A program made the translations under genes and the position numbers. Of a stretch of 64,000 nt of DNA, positions 34,930-44,051 are shown one piece after another. The notes below the pieces were generated by a model, which did not search any database, was not told the origin of the DNA, and worked only from the letters and a program-made list of their open reading frames with translations. The first letter of the stretch is position 1, and each line of letters opens with the position of its first letter. Source of the DNA: Muricoccus roseus (GTDB taxonomy: Bacteria; Pseudomonadota; Alphaproteobacteria; Acetobacterales; Acetobacteraceae); assembly GCF_900141905.1 (NCBI RefSeq), contig NZ_FQZF01000002.1:124001-188000 (forward strand), in the 5' to 3' direction.

Positions 34930-35163
34930 CTAGCTGATGGCGGGGCCGTTCTTGCCCAGGGCGGCATAGGGGCCCTGGCGCATCTGGCTCTCCCGCACGA
35001 CCCGCTCATGCCCGTCGCGATCGCTGCGAACGCGGTACTCGCGGTCGGCAGCGTCGTTCGGAAGCAGGCGGACAACGGTGTAATGTCCCGTCACCCCAGG
35101 GGGGGTGAGGATTCCGGCCACGAGCTCGATGCTCTGGCCAACTTCGTAGCTGTGACGTGCCAT
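34930..35163 (-). CDS. Conserved-looking 77-aa hypothetical protein
   Basis: A 77-residue soluble protein that begins MARHSYEVGQSIELVAGILTPPG and contains GHYTVVRLLPNDAADREYRVRSDRDGHERVVRESQ. The pattern of alternating beta strands resembles a small SH3-like barrel. Start region has GAGGAACC eight bases before the ATG. It sits alone between two other small genes. I do not recognise its function. Confidence 0.65.
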   Translation of the reverse strand: MARHSYEVGQSIELVAGILTPPGVTGHYTVVRLLPNDAADREYRVRSDRDGHERVVRESQMRQGPYAALGKNGPAIS

Positions 35164-35277
35164 GATGGTTCCTCGCTTGGTGTCGGGCCGCGGGCCTGGT
35201 CAGGGGACGCGAGACGCGGCCGCTCCGACAGGAGAGGGCCGGGCGGGAGAGCCTGGCTTCCCCGCCCGGCGAACCGG

Positions 35278-35484
35278 TCAGGCCGCCTTCAGATTGCCGG
35301 CCGAGAGCTTGCCCTGCTGGCCGCGCTGCAGCTCATACTCCAGGCGGTCGCCCTCACGCGGCTCCTGCAGGCCGGAGCGCTGCACGTCGGAAATGTGGAG
35401 GAAAACGTCCTTGGAGCCGTCCTCGGGCTGGATGAAGCCGTAACCCTTGGACGCGTTGAACCACTTGACGGTGCCAATGGCCAT
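35278..35484 (-). CDS. Cold-shock domain protein (CspA family)
   Basis: A 68-residue single-domain nucleic-acid-binding protein. It has KWFNASKGYGFIQPEDG with RNP1 (KGYGFIQ) and RNP2 (VFLHI). The ATG at 35484 (MAIGTVKWFN) gives the family N-terminus; a longer frame upstream is not needed. It likely melts RNA structure at low temperature or under stress. The 230-bp region upstream is a plausible long leader for post-transcriptional control, as in other csp genes, but I see no defined element there. Confidence 0.93.
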   Translation of the reverse strand: MAIGTVKWFNASKGYGFIQPEDGSKDVFLHISDVQRSGLQEPREGDRLEYELQRGQQGKLSAGNLKAA

Positions 35485-35714
35485 GATGGTGTTCCGTTCG
35501 GAAATGAGTGTGCCACTCCGCAACAGCGCGGAATGGATCAAGCTTCGACGATAGACGGACACCGGGCTCGGCGCTCGACGAGGAGCAGGGAGAGCAGGCC
35601 GGACCTGACGAGACTGACCTTGGGCAAGTGGGGGGGCGGAGGCCGGACTTCAACCTTCACACCCCTCTTGTCCGGATGACGCTTTGCCCATCTTCATCCC
35701 GGGCTTGTTCTGTC

Positions 35715-36527
35715 TCACGCAGCGCGAACGGTCCCGCCAGCGAGAGACTCCAGCCGGCGTGCAACGGCTGCGAGGCGCGGGCCGATCTCCCCGGTCAGCC
35801 TCTCGCGGTCGAGCATGAAGGCGGGCGCTCCGCAGTTGAGCGCCATCACCTCGCCTCCGGGCAGCATCACGGCGGCGCCCGCGGCGTGGACCGTCGGGTT
35901 CCAGTCGCCGGGGGAGACTGTGAATCCCAGCCGGGGAAGCATTCTCAGCGCCTCGTTGAGCCCCTCCCGGATGCGGGGCCAGTCCCCGCCATGCCGCTCT
36001 TCCAGCTCCGCCTCCAGGGCGGCGCGCTCCTCCTCCGGCGCGGCGGCGTAATAGGCCCTCCCCATGGCCGTGACGCAGAGCGGAACACGCGACCCGATCT
36101 CGAGCTGCAGCGCCACCGCGGTGCGGGGGGAGACATGCTCGACATACAGCATCGCGAGCCCGTCCCGCTTGCCGAGGGAGACGGAGGCGTTCGTCTCCTC
36201 CGCCAACTGGCGCATCAGCGGCGCGGCCATGCGGCGGACGCCCATATTGGCCAGGGCGAGCTGGCCGAGCGGCACGGCGGCGAGGCCGAGCTGGTATTTC
36301 CCGAAGCGGGGCAGGTAGGTCAGGTAGCCGAGGCGTGTCAGCGTATGGGTCAGGCGCGAAACAGTGGCGCGCGGCAGGCCGGTGCGCTCGGCCAGTTCCT
36401 GGTTGCCCAGGATGGGGTCCTCGGCCCGGAAGGCGTGCAGGATATCGAAGCCCCGCGCGATGGCCGCCACGAATTGCCGGTCCTCGCCCGGCTCCTCGGC
36501 CGATGCCGTGCTGGCCCGCTTGCGCAT
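35715..36527 (-). CDS. IclR-family transcriptional regulator
   Basis: A 270-residue regulator. The N-terminal winged helix-turn-helix has LGNQELAERTGLPRATVSRLTHTL (about 52-76). The effector domain follows, with GPRLAAVARRLESLAG at the end. The ATG at 36527 is preceded by GGAGGGAAGC. It is divergent from the acyl-CoA operon and probably controls it through the palindrome at 36601-36617. The effector is probably the substrate acid or its CoA ester. Confidence 0.9.
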   Translation of the reverse strand: MRKRASTASAEEPGEDRQFVAAIARGFDILHAFRAEDPILGNQELAERTGLPRATVSRLTHTLTRLGYLTYLPRFGKYQLGLAAVPLGQLALANMGVRRMAAPLMRQLAEETNASVSLGKRDGLAMLYVEHVSPRTAVALQLEIGSRVPLCVTAMGRAYYAAAPEEERAALEAELEERHGGDWPRIREGLNEALRMLPRLGFTVSPGDWNPTVHAAGAAVMLPGGEVMALNCGAPAFMLDRERLTGEIGPRLAAVARRLESLAGGTVRAA

Positions 36528-36600
36528 GCTTCCCTCCGCCAGTCCCGGCTTGACCGCCTTCCGCCCCTGTCGGATATCAGGGGCAAGACGGCAGAACATA

Positions 36601-36617
36601 TTTCCGCATTGCGGAAA
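36601..36617. promoter_or_regulatory. IclR-type operator TTTCCGC-ATT-GCGGAAA
   Basis: A perfect 7-bp inverted repeat with a three-base centre lies between the divergent iclR-type gene and the CoA ligase gene, 29 bp before the ligase ATG. TTCCGC/GCGGAA arms are characteristic of IclR-family sites. This makes it the best-supported operator in the window. Confidence 0.7.
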
Positions 36618-36645
36618 TTGGAAGCAAGCCGATGGGAGAGACGAC

Positions 36646-38346
36646 ATGCGGCCGGTCACGGCGGCACCGACGATCGGAAGCAGCGAGGCCGGGAACCTCC
36701 GGCCCTGGGTGGCGTCCTATCCGCGGGATTGCCGCTGGGACGCACCCCTGGAAGCCGGCACCCTCGGCGGGCTGCTCGACCGTGCGGTGGCGCGCTGGTC
36801 CACCCGGCCGGCCCTCGAGTATCGCGGGCGTGTCGTCACCTATGCCGGGCTCGGCGTGTCGGTGGACCGGATCGCCGCCGGGCTGCTGGCCCAGGGGGTG
36901 ACCCCCGGCCAGGCCGTCGGGCTGCTGCTGCCGAACACGCCCTGGCATCCCGTCTGTTTCCTGGCGCTGGTGCGGCTGGGCGCGCGCGTGGTGCATCTCA
37001 GCCCGCTGGATGCGAAGCGGGTCCTGCATCACAAGCTCGCCGACAGCGGCGCGCGCCTCGTCATCACCACCGACCTGCCGGGGCTGCTGCCCGCCGCGCT
37101 CGAGCTGCTCGACACGGGTGCGGTGGATCGCGTGCTGCTCGGCGAGGATTCCGCCTGGGGAGGCGAGACGGCTGAGACCGATCCGCGCCTCGTCCCGCTC
37201 TCCTCTATCGCCGCCGACCCGCCGGCCGCCTGGCCGGAGGTCTCGCCGGAGGATGTCGCCCTCCTGCAATACACGGGCGGCACCACGGGCATGCCCAAGG
37301 GCGCCATGCTGACGCATCGCAACCTGACCTCCGCCGTCAGCATCTATCAGCACTGGCATGACGGCGGCGTGCTGGTTCCGGGCGAGCAGCGCGTGCTCGC
37401 CGTGCTGCCGCTCTTCCACATCTATGCGCTGACCACCGTGCTGCTGCGGCACCTGGCGGATGGCAACGAAATCCTGCTCCGGCCGCGCTTCGACGCCGAG
37501 ACGACCCTGCGCGACATCGAGACCCGGCGCGTCACCGTGCTCTCCGGCGTGCCGACCATCTGGATCGCGCTGCTGAACCATCCGGGCGCTGCCGGGCATG
37601 ATCTCTCCTCCCTCCGGGCCTGCATCTCCGGCGGCGCGCCGCTGCCCTTCGACGTGGCGGCGCGGGTGGAGATGCTGCTCGGGCAGAGACTGCGCATCGG
37701 CTGGGGCATGACGGAAACCGGCCCCGCCGGCACCCGCGTGCCCATCGCCGCGGTACCGCGCCCCGGCATCATCGGCCTTCCCCTGCCGGGCGTGGATCTG
37801 CGGATCGTCTCGATGGAAGACCCGTACCAACCCTTGCCGCCGGGCGAGACCGGGGAGATCGCGATCCGCGGCCCCAGCATCTTCGCGGGGTACTGGAACC
37901 AGCCCGCCGAGACGGCGGCCGCCTTCCGCGACGGTTGGTTCCTGACCGGCGACATCGGCCGCATGGAGGCGGACGGCATGTTCTTCCTCATGGACCGGCG
38001 GAAGAACATGATCATTTCCGGCGGCTTCAACGTGTATCCGGCGGCCATCGAAAGCGCGATCTACGAGCATCCGGACGTGACCGAGGTGATCGTCATCGGC
38101 ATCCCCGACCCCTATCGGGGCCAGTCGGCGAAAGCCTTCGTCACGCTGCGCCCGGGCGCGCCGGAGCTGACGCTGGACGGCCTGAAGGCCTTCCTGCGCG
38201 ACCGGGTCGGCCGGCACGAGATGCCCGCCGCGCTGGAATTGCGCGACTCTCTTCCCCGTTCCCCCGCCGGCAAGCTGCTGGCCAGCACCCTGGTCGCCGA
38301 GGAGCGCGCCCGCGCTGCGTCCAGAGAGGAAGGTTCCAACCCATGA
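36646..38346 (+). CDS. Acyl-CoA synthetase (AMP-forming)
   Basis: A 566-residue ANL-superfamily ligase that activates a carboxylic acid to its CoA thioester. The P-loop is YTGGTTGMPKGAM, the A5 motif GWGMTET, A7 TGDIGRME and the C-terminal catalytic lysine region PRSPAGKLL. It opens an operon with thiolase and two dehydrogenases. A GGGAGAG ribosome site precedes the ATG. Substrate unknown; the medium or branched/cyclic acids are likely. Confidence 0.9.
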   Translation: MRPVTAAPTIGSSEAGNLRPWVASYPRDCRWDAPLEAGTLGGLLDRAVARWSTRPALEYRGRVVTYAGLGVSVDRIAAGLLAQGVTPGQAVGLLLPNTPWHPVCFLALVRLGARVVHLSPLDAKRVLHHKLADSGARLVITTDLPGLLPAALELLDTGAVDRVLLGEDSAWGGETAETDPRLVPLSSIAADPPAAWPEVSPEDVALLQYTGGTTGMPKGAMLTHRNLTSAVSIYQHWHDGGVLVPGEQRVLAVLPLFHIYALTTVLLRHLADGNEILLRPRFDAETTLRDIETRRVTVLSGVPTIWIALLNHPGAAGHDLSSLRACISGGAPLPFDVAARVEMLLGQRLRIGWGMTETGPAGTRVPIAAVPRPGIIGLPLPGVDLRIVSMEDPYQPLPPGETGEIAIRGPSIFAGYWNQPAETAAAFRDGWFLTGDIGRMEADGMFFLMDRRKNMIISGGFNVYPAAIESAIYEHPDVTEVIVIGIPDPYRGQSAKAFVTLRPGAPELTLDGLKAFLRDRVGRHEMPAALELRDSLPRSPAGKLLASTLVAEERARAASREEGSNP

Positions 38347-39521
38347 CCGATGCCGTTATCGTCGCCACCGCCCGCACGCCCATCGGCAAGGCGCATCGCG
38401 GCGCGCTGAACAACACCCATGGCGCGGACATGACCGCCCACACCATCGCCGCCGTGATGGAGCGCGCCGGCATCCAGCCGACCGATGTGGAAGAGGTGAT
38501 CTTCGGCTGCGGCTATCCCGAAGGCGCGACCGGCGGCAACGTCGCCCGCCACGGCGCCCTTCGCGCCGGCCTGCCCGTCACCTCGGCCGGGGTGACCGTC
38601 AGCCGCTTCTGCGCCTCCGGCCTGGAAGCCATCGCCCATGCCGCCAAGCGCATCATCGTGGACAAGGTGCCCGTCACCATCGCCGGCGGGGTGGAATCCA
38701 TTTCCCTCGTCCAGCCCACGGTGAACCGCAACCACTACCGCAACGCCTGGCTGGAGGCGAACAAGCCCAGCATCTACGACACGATGATCGACACCGCCGA
38801 TCTCGTCGCCGAGCGCTACGGCATCTCCCGCGAGGCGCAGGACGCCTTCTCCCTGGAAAGCCAGCGCCGCACCGCCGCCGCGCAGCAGGCCCAGCGCTTC
38901 GATGGCGAGATCGTCCCCATCACCGCCGTGATGAAGGTGACCGACAAGGCCAGCGGTGAAACGCGCGAGGAGACCGTCACCCTCTCCAAGGACGAGGGCA
39001 ACCGCCCCGACACCTCGATCGAGGGCCTGGCAAAGCTCAAGCCCGTGCGCGAGGGCAAGTTCATCACCGCCGGCAATGCGAGCCAGCTCTCGGACGGTGC
39101 CAGCGCCTCGGTGCTGATGTCCTCGGATGAAGCCGCCCGCCGCGGCATCGCCCCGCTCGCCATCTTCCGCGGCTACGCCACCGCCGGCTGCGAGCCGGAG
39201 GAGATGGGCATCGGCCCGGTCTTCGCCGTGCCCCGCCTCCTCCAGCGCCATGGGCTGTCGGTGGACGACATCGACCTGTGGGAGCTGAACGAGGCCTTCG
39301 CCTCCCAGTCCATCTATTGCCGGGACAAGCTGGGCATCGACCCCGCGAAGGTGAACGTCAATGGCGGCGCCATCTCCATCGGCCACCCCTTCGGCATGAG
39401 CGGCGCGCGGCTGGTCGGCCATGCCGTGCTGGAAGGCCGCCGCCGCAAGGCCAAATACGCCGTTGTCACCATGTGCGTCGCGGGCGGCCAGGGTGCCGCC
39501 GGCCTGATCGAGATCGTCTGA
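38343..39521 (+). CDS. Acetyl-CoA C-acyltransferase (thiolase)
   Basis: A 392-residue thiolase. The nucleophile is C90 in [10 protein letters not shown], the general-base H348 in [12 protein letters not shown] and the second Cys C378 in MCVAGGQG. It cleaves 3-ketoacyl-CoA or forms acetoacetyl-CoA. Its ATG overlaps the ligase stop by four bases. It is the last step of the beta-oxidation-like route encoded here, although no hydratase or hydroxyacyl-CoA dehydrogenase is in the operon. Confidence 0.92.
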   Translation: MTDAVIVATARTPIGKAHRGALNNTHGADMTAHTIAAVMERAGIQPTDVEEVIFGCGYPEGATGGNVARHGALRAGLPVTSAGVTVSRFCASGLEAIAHAAKRIIVDKVPVTIAGGVESISLVQPTVNRNHYRNAWLEANKPSIYDTMIDTADLVAERYGISREAQDAFSLESQRRTAAAQQAQRFDGEIVPITAVMKVTDKASGETREETVTLSKDEGNRPDTSIEGLAKLKPVREGKFITAGNASQLSDGASASVLMSSDEAARRGIAPLAIFRGYATAGCEPEEMGIGPVFAVPRLLQRHGLSVDDIDLWELNEAFASQSIYCRDKLGIDPAKVNVNGGAISIGHPFGMSGARLVGHAVLEGRRRKAKYAVVTMCVAGGQGAAGLIEIV

Positions 39522-39531
39522 GGAGCCCGCG

Positions 39532-40734
39532 ATGGAACTCCGCTTCACCCCCGAGGAGATCGCGTTCCGCGACGATCTCCGCCGCTTCTTCCGGGAAAAG
39601 GTGCCCGCCGAAATCCGCCGCAAGGTCGCGGAGGGGCGCCATCTCGACAAGGAGGATATCGTCACCTCCCAGCGCATCCTGAATGCCGCCGGGCTCGCCA
39701 CGCCCAACTGGCCTGTGGCCTGGGGCGGGAAGGATTGGACGCCGGTCCAGCGCTACATCTTCACGGAGGAGATGCAGCGCGCGGCGGTTCCGCTGCCGCT
39801 GCAGTTCAACGTGTTCATGGTCGGGCCGGTCATCGCCGCCTTCGGCAATGAGGAGCAGAAGCGGAAGTTCCTTCCCGCCACCGCCAATCTCGACATCTGG
39901 TGGTGCCAGGGTTTCTCCGAGCCCGGCGCCGGCTCCGACCTCGCCTCGCTCCGCACCACCGCGGAGAAGCGGGACGGCAAATACGTCGTCTCCGGCCAGA
40001 AGGCCTGGACGACGCTGGGCCAGCATGCCGACTGGATCTTCTGCCTTGTCCGCACGGACAAGGAGGCGAAGAAGCAGCGCGGCATCTCCTTCCTCCTCAT
40101 CGACATGAAGACCCCCGGCATCACCGTCCGCCCCGTCGTCACCATCGACGGCGCGCATGAGGTGAACGAGGTCTTCTTCGACGAGGTCGAGGTGCCCGCC
40201 GAGAACCTGGTGGGCGAGGAGAACAAGGGGTGGGACTACGCCAAGTTCCTCCTGGCGAACGAGCGTACGGGCATCGCGCGCATCGGCCTTTCCAAGCAGC
40301 GCCTGGCCCGTGCCAAGCGCCTGGCGCGCGAGACGGAGGCGGGCGGCCGCACCCTGTGGGAGGACACCGATTTCCGCCGCCGCGTGGCCGAGATCGAGGT
40401 GGGTCTGAAGGCGCTCGAGATCACCCAGATGCGCGTGGTGGCCAACCAGCGCCACCGCGACGCGGACAAGCCCGACCCCGCCTCCTCCATCCTGAAGATC
40501 AAGGGATCGGAGCTGCAGCAGGCCACGACCGAGCTGCTGCTGGAGGTCGCCGGCCCCTATGCGCTACCCGCGCCCGACCATGAGCAGCCGGAGGGCTGGA
40601 ACGAGCCGGCCGTCTCGCCGGAATGGGCGGACGCCGCCGCGCCGCTCTACTTCAACTACCGCAAGGTCTCGATCTACGGCGGTTCGAACGAGATCCAGCG
40701 CAACATCATCGCCAAGGCCTTCCTGGGTCTCTGA
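39532..40734 (+). CDS. Acyl-CoA dehydrogenase, likely catalytic subunit
   Basis: A 400-residue FAD-dependent dehydrogenase that introduces an alpha-beta double bond. Substrate and FAD regions include [21 protein letters not shown] and the C-terminal [20 protein letters not shown]. At the MCAD catalytic Glu position (in YEGT) this enzyme has Gly383, but Glu244 in [10 protein letters not shown] sits where the helix-G base is in isovaleryl-CoA dehydrogenase and steroid-type ACADs. It probably pairs with the smaller paralogue next to it. Confidence 0.9.
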   Translation: MELRFTPEEIAFRDDLRRFFREKVPAEIRRKVAEGRHLDKEDIVTSQRILNAAGLATPNWPVAWGGKDWTPVQRYIFTEEMQRAAVPLPLQFNVFMVGPVIAAFGNEEQKRKFLPATANLDIWWCQGFSEPGAGSDLASLRTTAEKRDGKYVVSGQKAWTTLGQHADWIFCLVRTDKEAKKQRGISFLLIDMKTPGITVRPVVTIDGAHEVNEVFFDEVEVPAENLVGEENKGWDYAKFLLANERTGIARIGLSKQRLARAKRLARETEAGGRTLWEDTDFRRRVAEIEVGLKALEITQMRVVANQRHRDADKPDPASSILKIKGSELQQATTELLLEVAGPYALPAPDHEQPEGWNEPAVSPEWADAAAPLYFNYRKVSIYGGSNEIQRNIIAKAFLGL

Positions 40735-40747
40735 GGGGAAACGAGGC

Positions 40748-41878
40748 GTGGATTTCGACCTGACGGAGGAGCAGCGGCTCCTCAAGGAAAGCATCGACCG
40801 CTTCGTGGCGGACCATGCGCGCGACCCTGCCGCCCATGCGGCGGCCCCCAGCCTATGGGCCGGCTTCGCGGAGCTCGGTCTCTTGGCGCTGCCCTTCTCC
40901 GAGGAGGAGGGCGGCATCGGCGGCGGGCCGGTGGAGACGATGATCGTGATGGAGGCGATCGGCCGGGGGCTGATCGTCGAGCCCTATCTCTCCACCGTCG
41001 TGCTGGGGGGCGGCTTCCTGCGGCTAGGCGGCACGGAGGCCCAAAGGCAGGAGTTCATCCCGCAGATCGCAGACGGCTCGCTCAAGCTCGCCTTCGCGCA
41101 GCTCGAGCGGCAGTCCCGCTACGACCTGCACGATGTCGCCACCACGGCGCGGCGTGACGGCGGGGACTATGTGCTGGATGGGCGCAAGGGCGTCGTGCTG
41201 GGCGGCGACGAGGCGGGGCTCCTGGTGGTCACCGCCCGCACCGCCGGTTCCCGCCGGGACGAGAACGGCATCACCCTCTTCCTCGTGGATGGAGATGCCC
41301 AGGGAGTCACGCGGCGCGGCATGCCGGCGCAGGACGGCTCCCGCGTGGCCGAGATCGCGCTCGACGGCGTGCGCGTCCCGGCCGGGCGCGTGCTGGGCGA
41401 GGTGGATGGCGGGCTGAAGCTGGCGAGCCATGTGGTGGATGTGGCCCTCGCCGCGCTCTGCGCCGACAGCCTCGGGGCGATGGAGGAGTTGCAGCGTGTC
41501 ACGGTGGACTATCTGAAGACGCGCCAGCAGTTCGGCGTCGCGATCGGAACCTTCCAGGCGCTTCAGCACCGCGCGGCCGACATGCTGGTCGCGGTGGAGC
41601 AGGCGCGCTCCATGGCCATGTATGCCGCGATGATGGCGGAGGAGGCCGACCCGGGCGAACGCCGGCCCGCCATTGCGGCGGCCAAGGCGCAGGTCAACCG
41701 CTCCGGCCGGCTCGTCGGGCAGGAGGCGGTGCAGCTGCATGGCGGCATCGCGATGACCTGGGAGTACAAGGCCGGGCATTATTTCAAGCGCCTGACCTCG
41801 AACGACGTGCTCTTTGGCGACACCGACCATCACCTGCGCGCGGTGATGGAGACAGGCGGGCTGGTGGAAGAGGTCTGA
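40748..41878 (+). CDS. Acyl-CoA dehydrogenase, likely non-catalytic partner
   Basis: A 376-residue acyl-CoA dehydrogenase-fold protein. GTG start, 13 bp after the larger paralogue. It keeps the general fold (EEGGIGGGPVETMIVMEAIGRG, QLHGGIAMTWEYKAGHYFKR) but has no glutamate at either known catalytic-base position: the helix-G site reads as Ala and the C-terminal one is absent. That fits the second subunit of a heterotetrameric ACAD, as in steroid side-chain degradation. The reading is from a hand alignment. Confidence 0.85.
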   Translation: MDFDLTEEQRLLKESIDRFVADHARDPAAHAAAPSLWAGFAELGLLALPFSEEEGGIGGGPVETMIVMEAIGRGLIVEPYLSTVVLGGGFLRLGGTEAQRQEFIPQIADGSLKLAFAQLERQSRYDLHDVATTARRDGGDYVLDGRKGVVLGGDEAGLLVVTARTAGSRRDENGITLFLVDGDAQGVTRRGMPAQDGSRVAEIALDGVRVPAGRVLGEVDGGLKLASHVVDVALAALCADSLGAMEELQRVTVDYLKTRQQFGVAIGTFQALQHRAADMLVAVEQARSMAMYAAMMAEEADPGERRPAIAAAKAQVNRSGRLVGQEAVQLHGGIAMTWEYKAGHYFKRLTSNDVLFGDTDHHLRAVMETGGLVEEV

Positions 41879-41939
41879 CCGCCTGCTTCCCCGCGCCAAT
41901 CAGAACAGGCCGAAGGGCCAGGACGTGAGGAGACGATTG

Positions 41940-42917
41940 ATGCAGCTTCCCCCCATCGGCCGCCGTGGCGCGCTCGGCCTCGGCCTGGGTGCCGCGCTGG
42001 CAAGGCCTTCCCTCGCCCAGGGGCGCTACCCCGACCGACCGATCCGGCTCATCGTGCCCTGGGGTGCGGGCGGTTCCACCGACATCCTGATGCGCGCGCT
42101 GGGCGATGCGCTCTCCCGCAAGCTCGGCCAGCCCGTGGTGATCGAGAACCGCTCCGGTGCGGGCGGCATCCTGGGCGCGCAGCTCGTCGCCGGCGGTACG
42201 CGGCCGGATGGCTACACCCTCACGCAGATGCCGATCTCGGTGTTCCGCTACCCGCAGATGGTGGCGCGCCCGCCCTTTGATCCGATGAAGGACTTCACCT
42301 ATATCGCGCAGCTCACCGGCTATCTCTTCGGGGTGGTGGTGAAGGCGGATGCGCCCTGGCGGACCTTCCAGGAGCTGCTCACTTACGCCAAGGCCAATCC
42401 GGGCAAGGTCACCTATGGCACGCCCGGCTCGGGCACCTCGCTGCACATCACCATGGAGCAGGTCGCGGCGGCCCAGGGCATCGAATGGGTTCAGGTGCCC
42501 TATCGCAGCGCCTCGGAGAACCTGCAGTCCACCCTAGCCGGCACGACCCAGGTCTCGGCCGAGACCAGCGGCTGGTCCGAGCTGGTCGCGGCGGGGCAGC
42601 TTCGCCTGCTCTGCACCTGGGGTGCTGAGCGCGCGAAGCGCTTCCCCGATGCGCCCACGCTGAAGGAACTGGGGATCGATATCGTCTCCACCTCGCCCTA
42701 TGGCATCGCCGGGCCTGCCGGGATGGATCCGGCGGTGGTGCGCATCCTGGAGGAGGGCTTCCGCGAGGCGACGCAGGACCCCGCCCATGTCGCGGTGCTG
42801 GAACGCTATGACATGGCGCCGGCCTTCCTCGGCAGCGCCGAATACACGGCGGCGGCGCGCAAGCAGTATGAGGAGGACGGCGCGATGATCCGCCGCCTCG
42901 GCCTCAAGGCCAGCTGA
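41940..42917 (+). CDS. Bug/TctC-family periplasmic substrate-binding protein
   Basis: A 325-residue orphan receptor. It has a Tat-like leader (GRRGALGLGLGAALARPSLAQG), then the family pattern YPDRPIRLIVPWGAGGSTD, VVIENRSGAGGILGAQ and PDGYTL. The ATG has GAGGAGA seven bases upstream; a GTG 15 bases earlier is less likely. It ends the IclR-controlled operon, so it probably binds the acid activated by the CoA ligase. The TctAB membrane partners are not in the window. Confidence 0.9.
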   Translation: MQLPPIGRRGALGLGLGAALARPSLAQGRYPDRPIRLIVPWGAGGSTDILMRALGDALSRKLGQPVVIENRSGAGGILGAQLVAGGTRPDGYTLTQMPISVFRYPQMVARPPFDPMKDFTYIAQLTGYLFGVVVKADAPWRTFQELLTYAKANPGKVTYGTPGSGTSLHITMEQVAAAQGIEWVQVPYRSASENLQSTLAGTTQVSAETSGWSELVAAGQLRLLCTWGAERAKRFPDAPTLKELGIDIVSTSPYGIAGPAGMDPAVVRILEEGFREATQDPAHVAVLERYDMAPAFLGSAEYTAAARKQYEEDGAMIRRLGLKAS

Positions 42918-42924
42918 CCGACGG

Positions 42925-42948
42925 GCTCGCCGTCCGCGGACGGCGAGC
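42925..42948. terminator. Bidirectional hairpin between convergent Bug genes
   Basis: A perfect 24-bp palindrome (12-bp arms GCTCGCCGTCCG and complement) lies seven bases after one Bug gene stop and ten before the other. There is little T tract, so it may work as a Rho-assisted or bidirectional terminator. Loop-free symmetry means the actual hairpin has a few central bases open. Confidence 0.65.
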
Positions 42949-42958
42949 CATCCCCTCC

Positions 42959-43960
42959 TCAGTCCACCCTTGCGCCGGAGCGCCGCACCACATCAGCCCA
43001 GCGGGCGATGTCGCGCTCATGCACCTGGCGGAAAGCGGCGGGGCCTGGGTCGGCGGGTGGCGTGATCCCCTGGTTCTCCGTCAGCCAGGCGACGAAATCC
43101 GGCTCGGTGATGATGCGGGCCACCTCCCGCGCCATGCGCTCCTGGATTGGCGCGGGCAGATGCGGCGGAGCCAGCAGCCCATACCAGGTGGTGCTCTCGA
43201 AGCCCTGCAGGCCGCAGGCTTCCTCCACGGTCGGCACATCGGGGAGGGCGCCGAGCCGCTGCCGGGTGCTGACCGCCAGCGCCCGCACCTGGCCCTGGCG
43301 CGAGGGACCGATGCTGGGCCCGCTCTGGTTGAAGAAGAAGGCCGTCTCTCCACTCAGGAGGGAGAGCATGGCCGGGCCCTGGCCACGATACGGGATGTGC
43401 AGCACGTCGATCCCGGCGGCCATGGCGAACTGCACCCCGGCCAGGTGGGTGGAGGCGCCATTCCCCGTGGAGGCGTAGTTGAGCTGCCCCGGCCGGGCCC
43501 TGGCCGCCGAGATCAGGTCCGCGCAGCTTCGCAGGTTCGGCGAGTGCTGCGGACTAACCAGCAGCACGTTCGGCACGTCCCCCAGCAGCGCGATATGGGT
43601 TACGTCGCGCAGCGGGTCGAAGGGCAGGCTGCTGTAGAGTGTCGCGTTGATCGCATGCGTGCCGGCCGTGCCGAGCAGGAAGGTGTAACCATCCGGCCGC
43701 GCCCGCGCCACGTATTCGGAGGCGATGTTGCCGCCCGCGCCCGTGCGGTTGTCCACCACGACCGGCACGCCGAGGACGCGGGAGAGGGGCTCGGCCAGCT
43801 TGCGGGCGTAGATGTCCACGCCGGAGCCGTTGGGAAAGCCGCCCATGATGGTGATCGGCCGGTTGGGCCAGGGCGCTTCCTGTGCGCCCGCCGGGAAGGG
43901 CAGGGCAAGGGCGGCCAGGGCCGCGAGGCGGAGAGCGGTTCTGCGAAGCACTGTCTTCAT
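42959..43960 (-). CDS. Bug/TctC-family periplasmic substrate-binding protein
   Basis: A 333-residue receptor. Its Sec-type leader (LRLAALAALALPFPAGAQE) cleaves after about residue 26. It then has WPNRPITIMGGFPNGSGVD, VVVDNRTGAGGNIASEY and PDGYTFLL. It is the third Bug gene of the window and differs from the other two in the NGSGVDIYAR segment, so its ligand is probably different. Single gene, convergent with the previous one. Confidence 0.9.
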   Translation of the reverse strand: MKTVLRRTALRLAALAALALPFPAGAQEAPWPNRPITIMGGFPNGSGVDIYARKLAEPLSRVLGVPVVVDNRTGAGGNIASEYVARARPDGYTFLLGTAGTHAINATLYSSLPFDPLRDVTHIALLGDVPNVLLVSPQHSPNLRSCADLISAARARPGQLNYASTGNGASTHLAGVQFAMAAGIDVLHIPYRGQGPAMLSLLSGETAFFFNQSGPSIGPSRQGQVRALAVSTRQRLGALPDVPTVEEACGLQGFESTTWYGLLAPPHLPAPIQERMAREVARIITEPDFVAWLTENQGITPPADPGPAAFRQVHERDIARWADVVRRSGARVD

Positions 43961-44051
43961 CCCTTGCGCTTACGGCCCGCGGGGCCCGGAGACCCGGGCG
44001 GGCAATGGGGATGGAGAGTAAGCAATAGGCGGGCCGCTTCGGAATGCCCGA

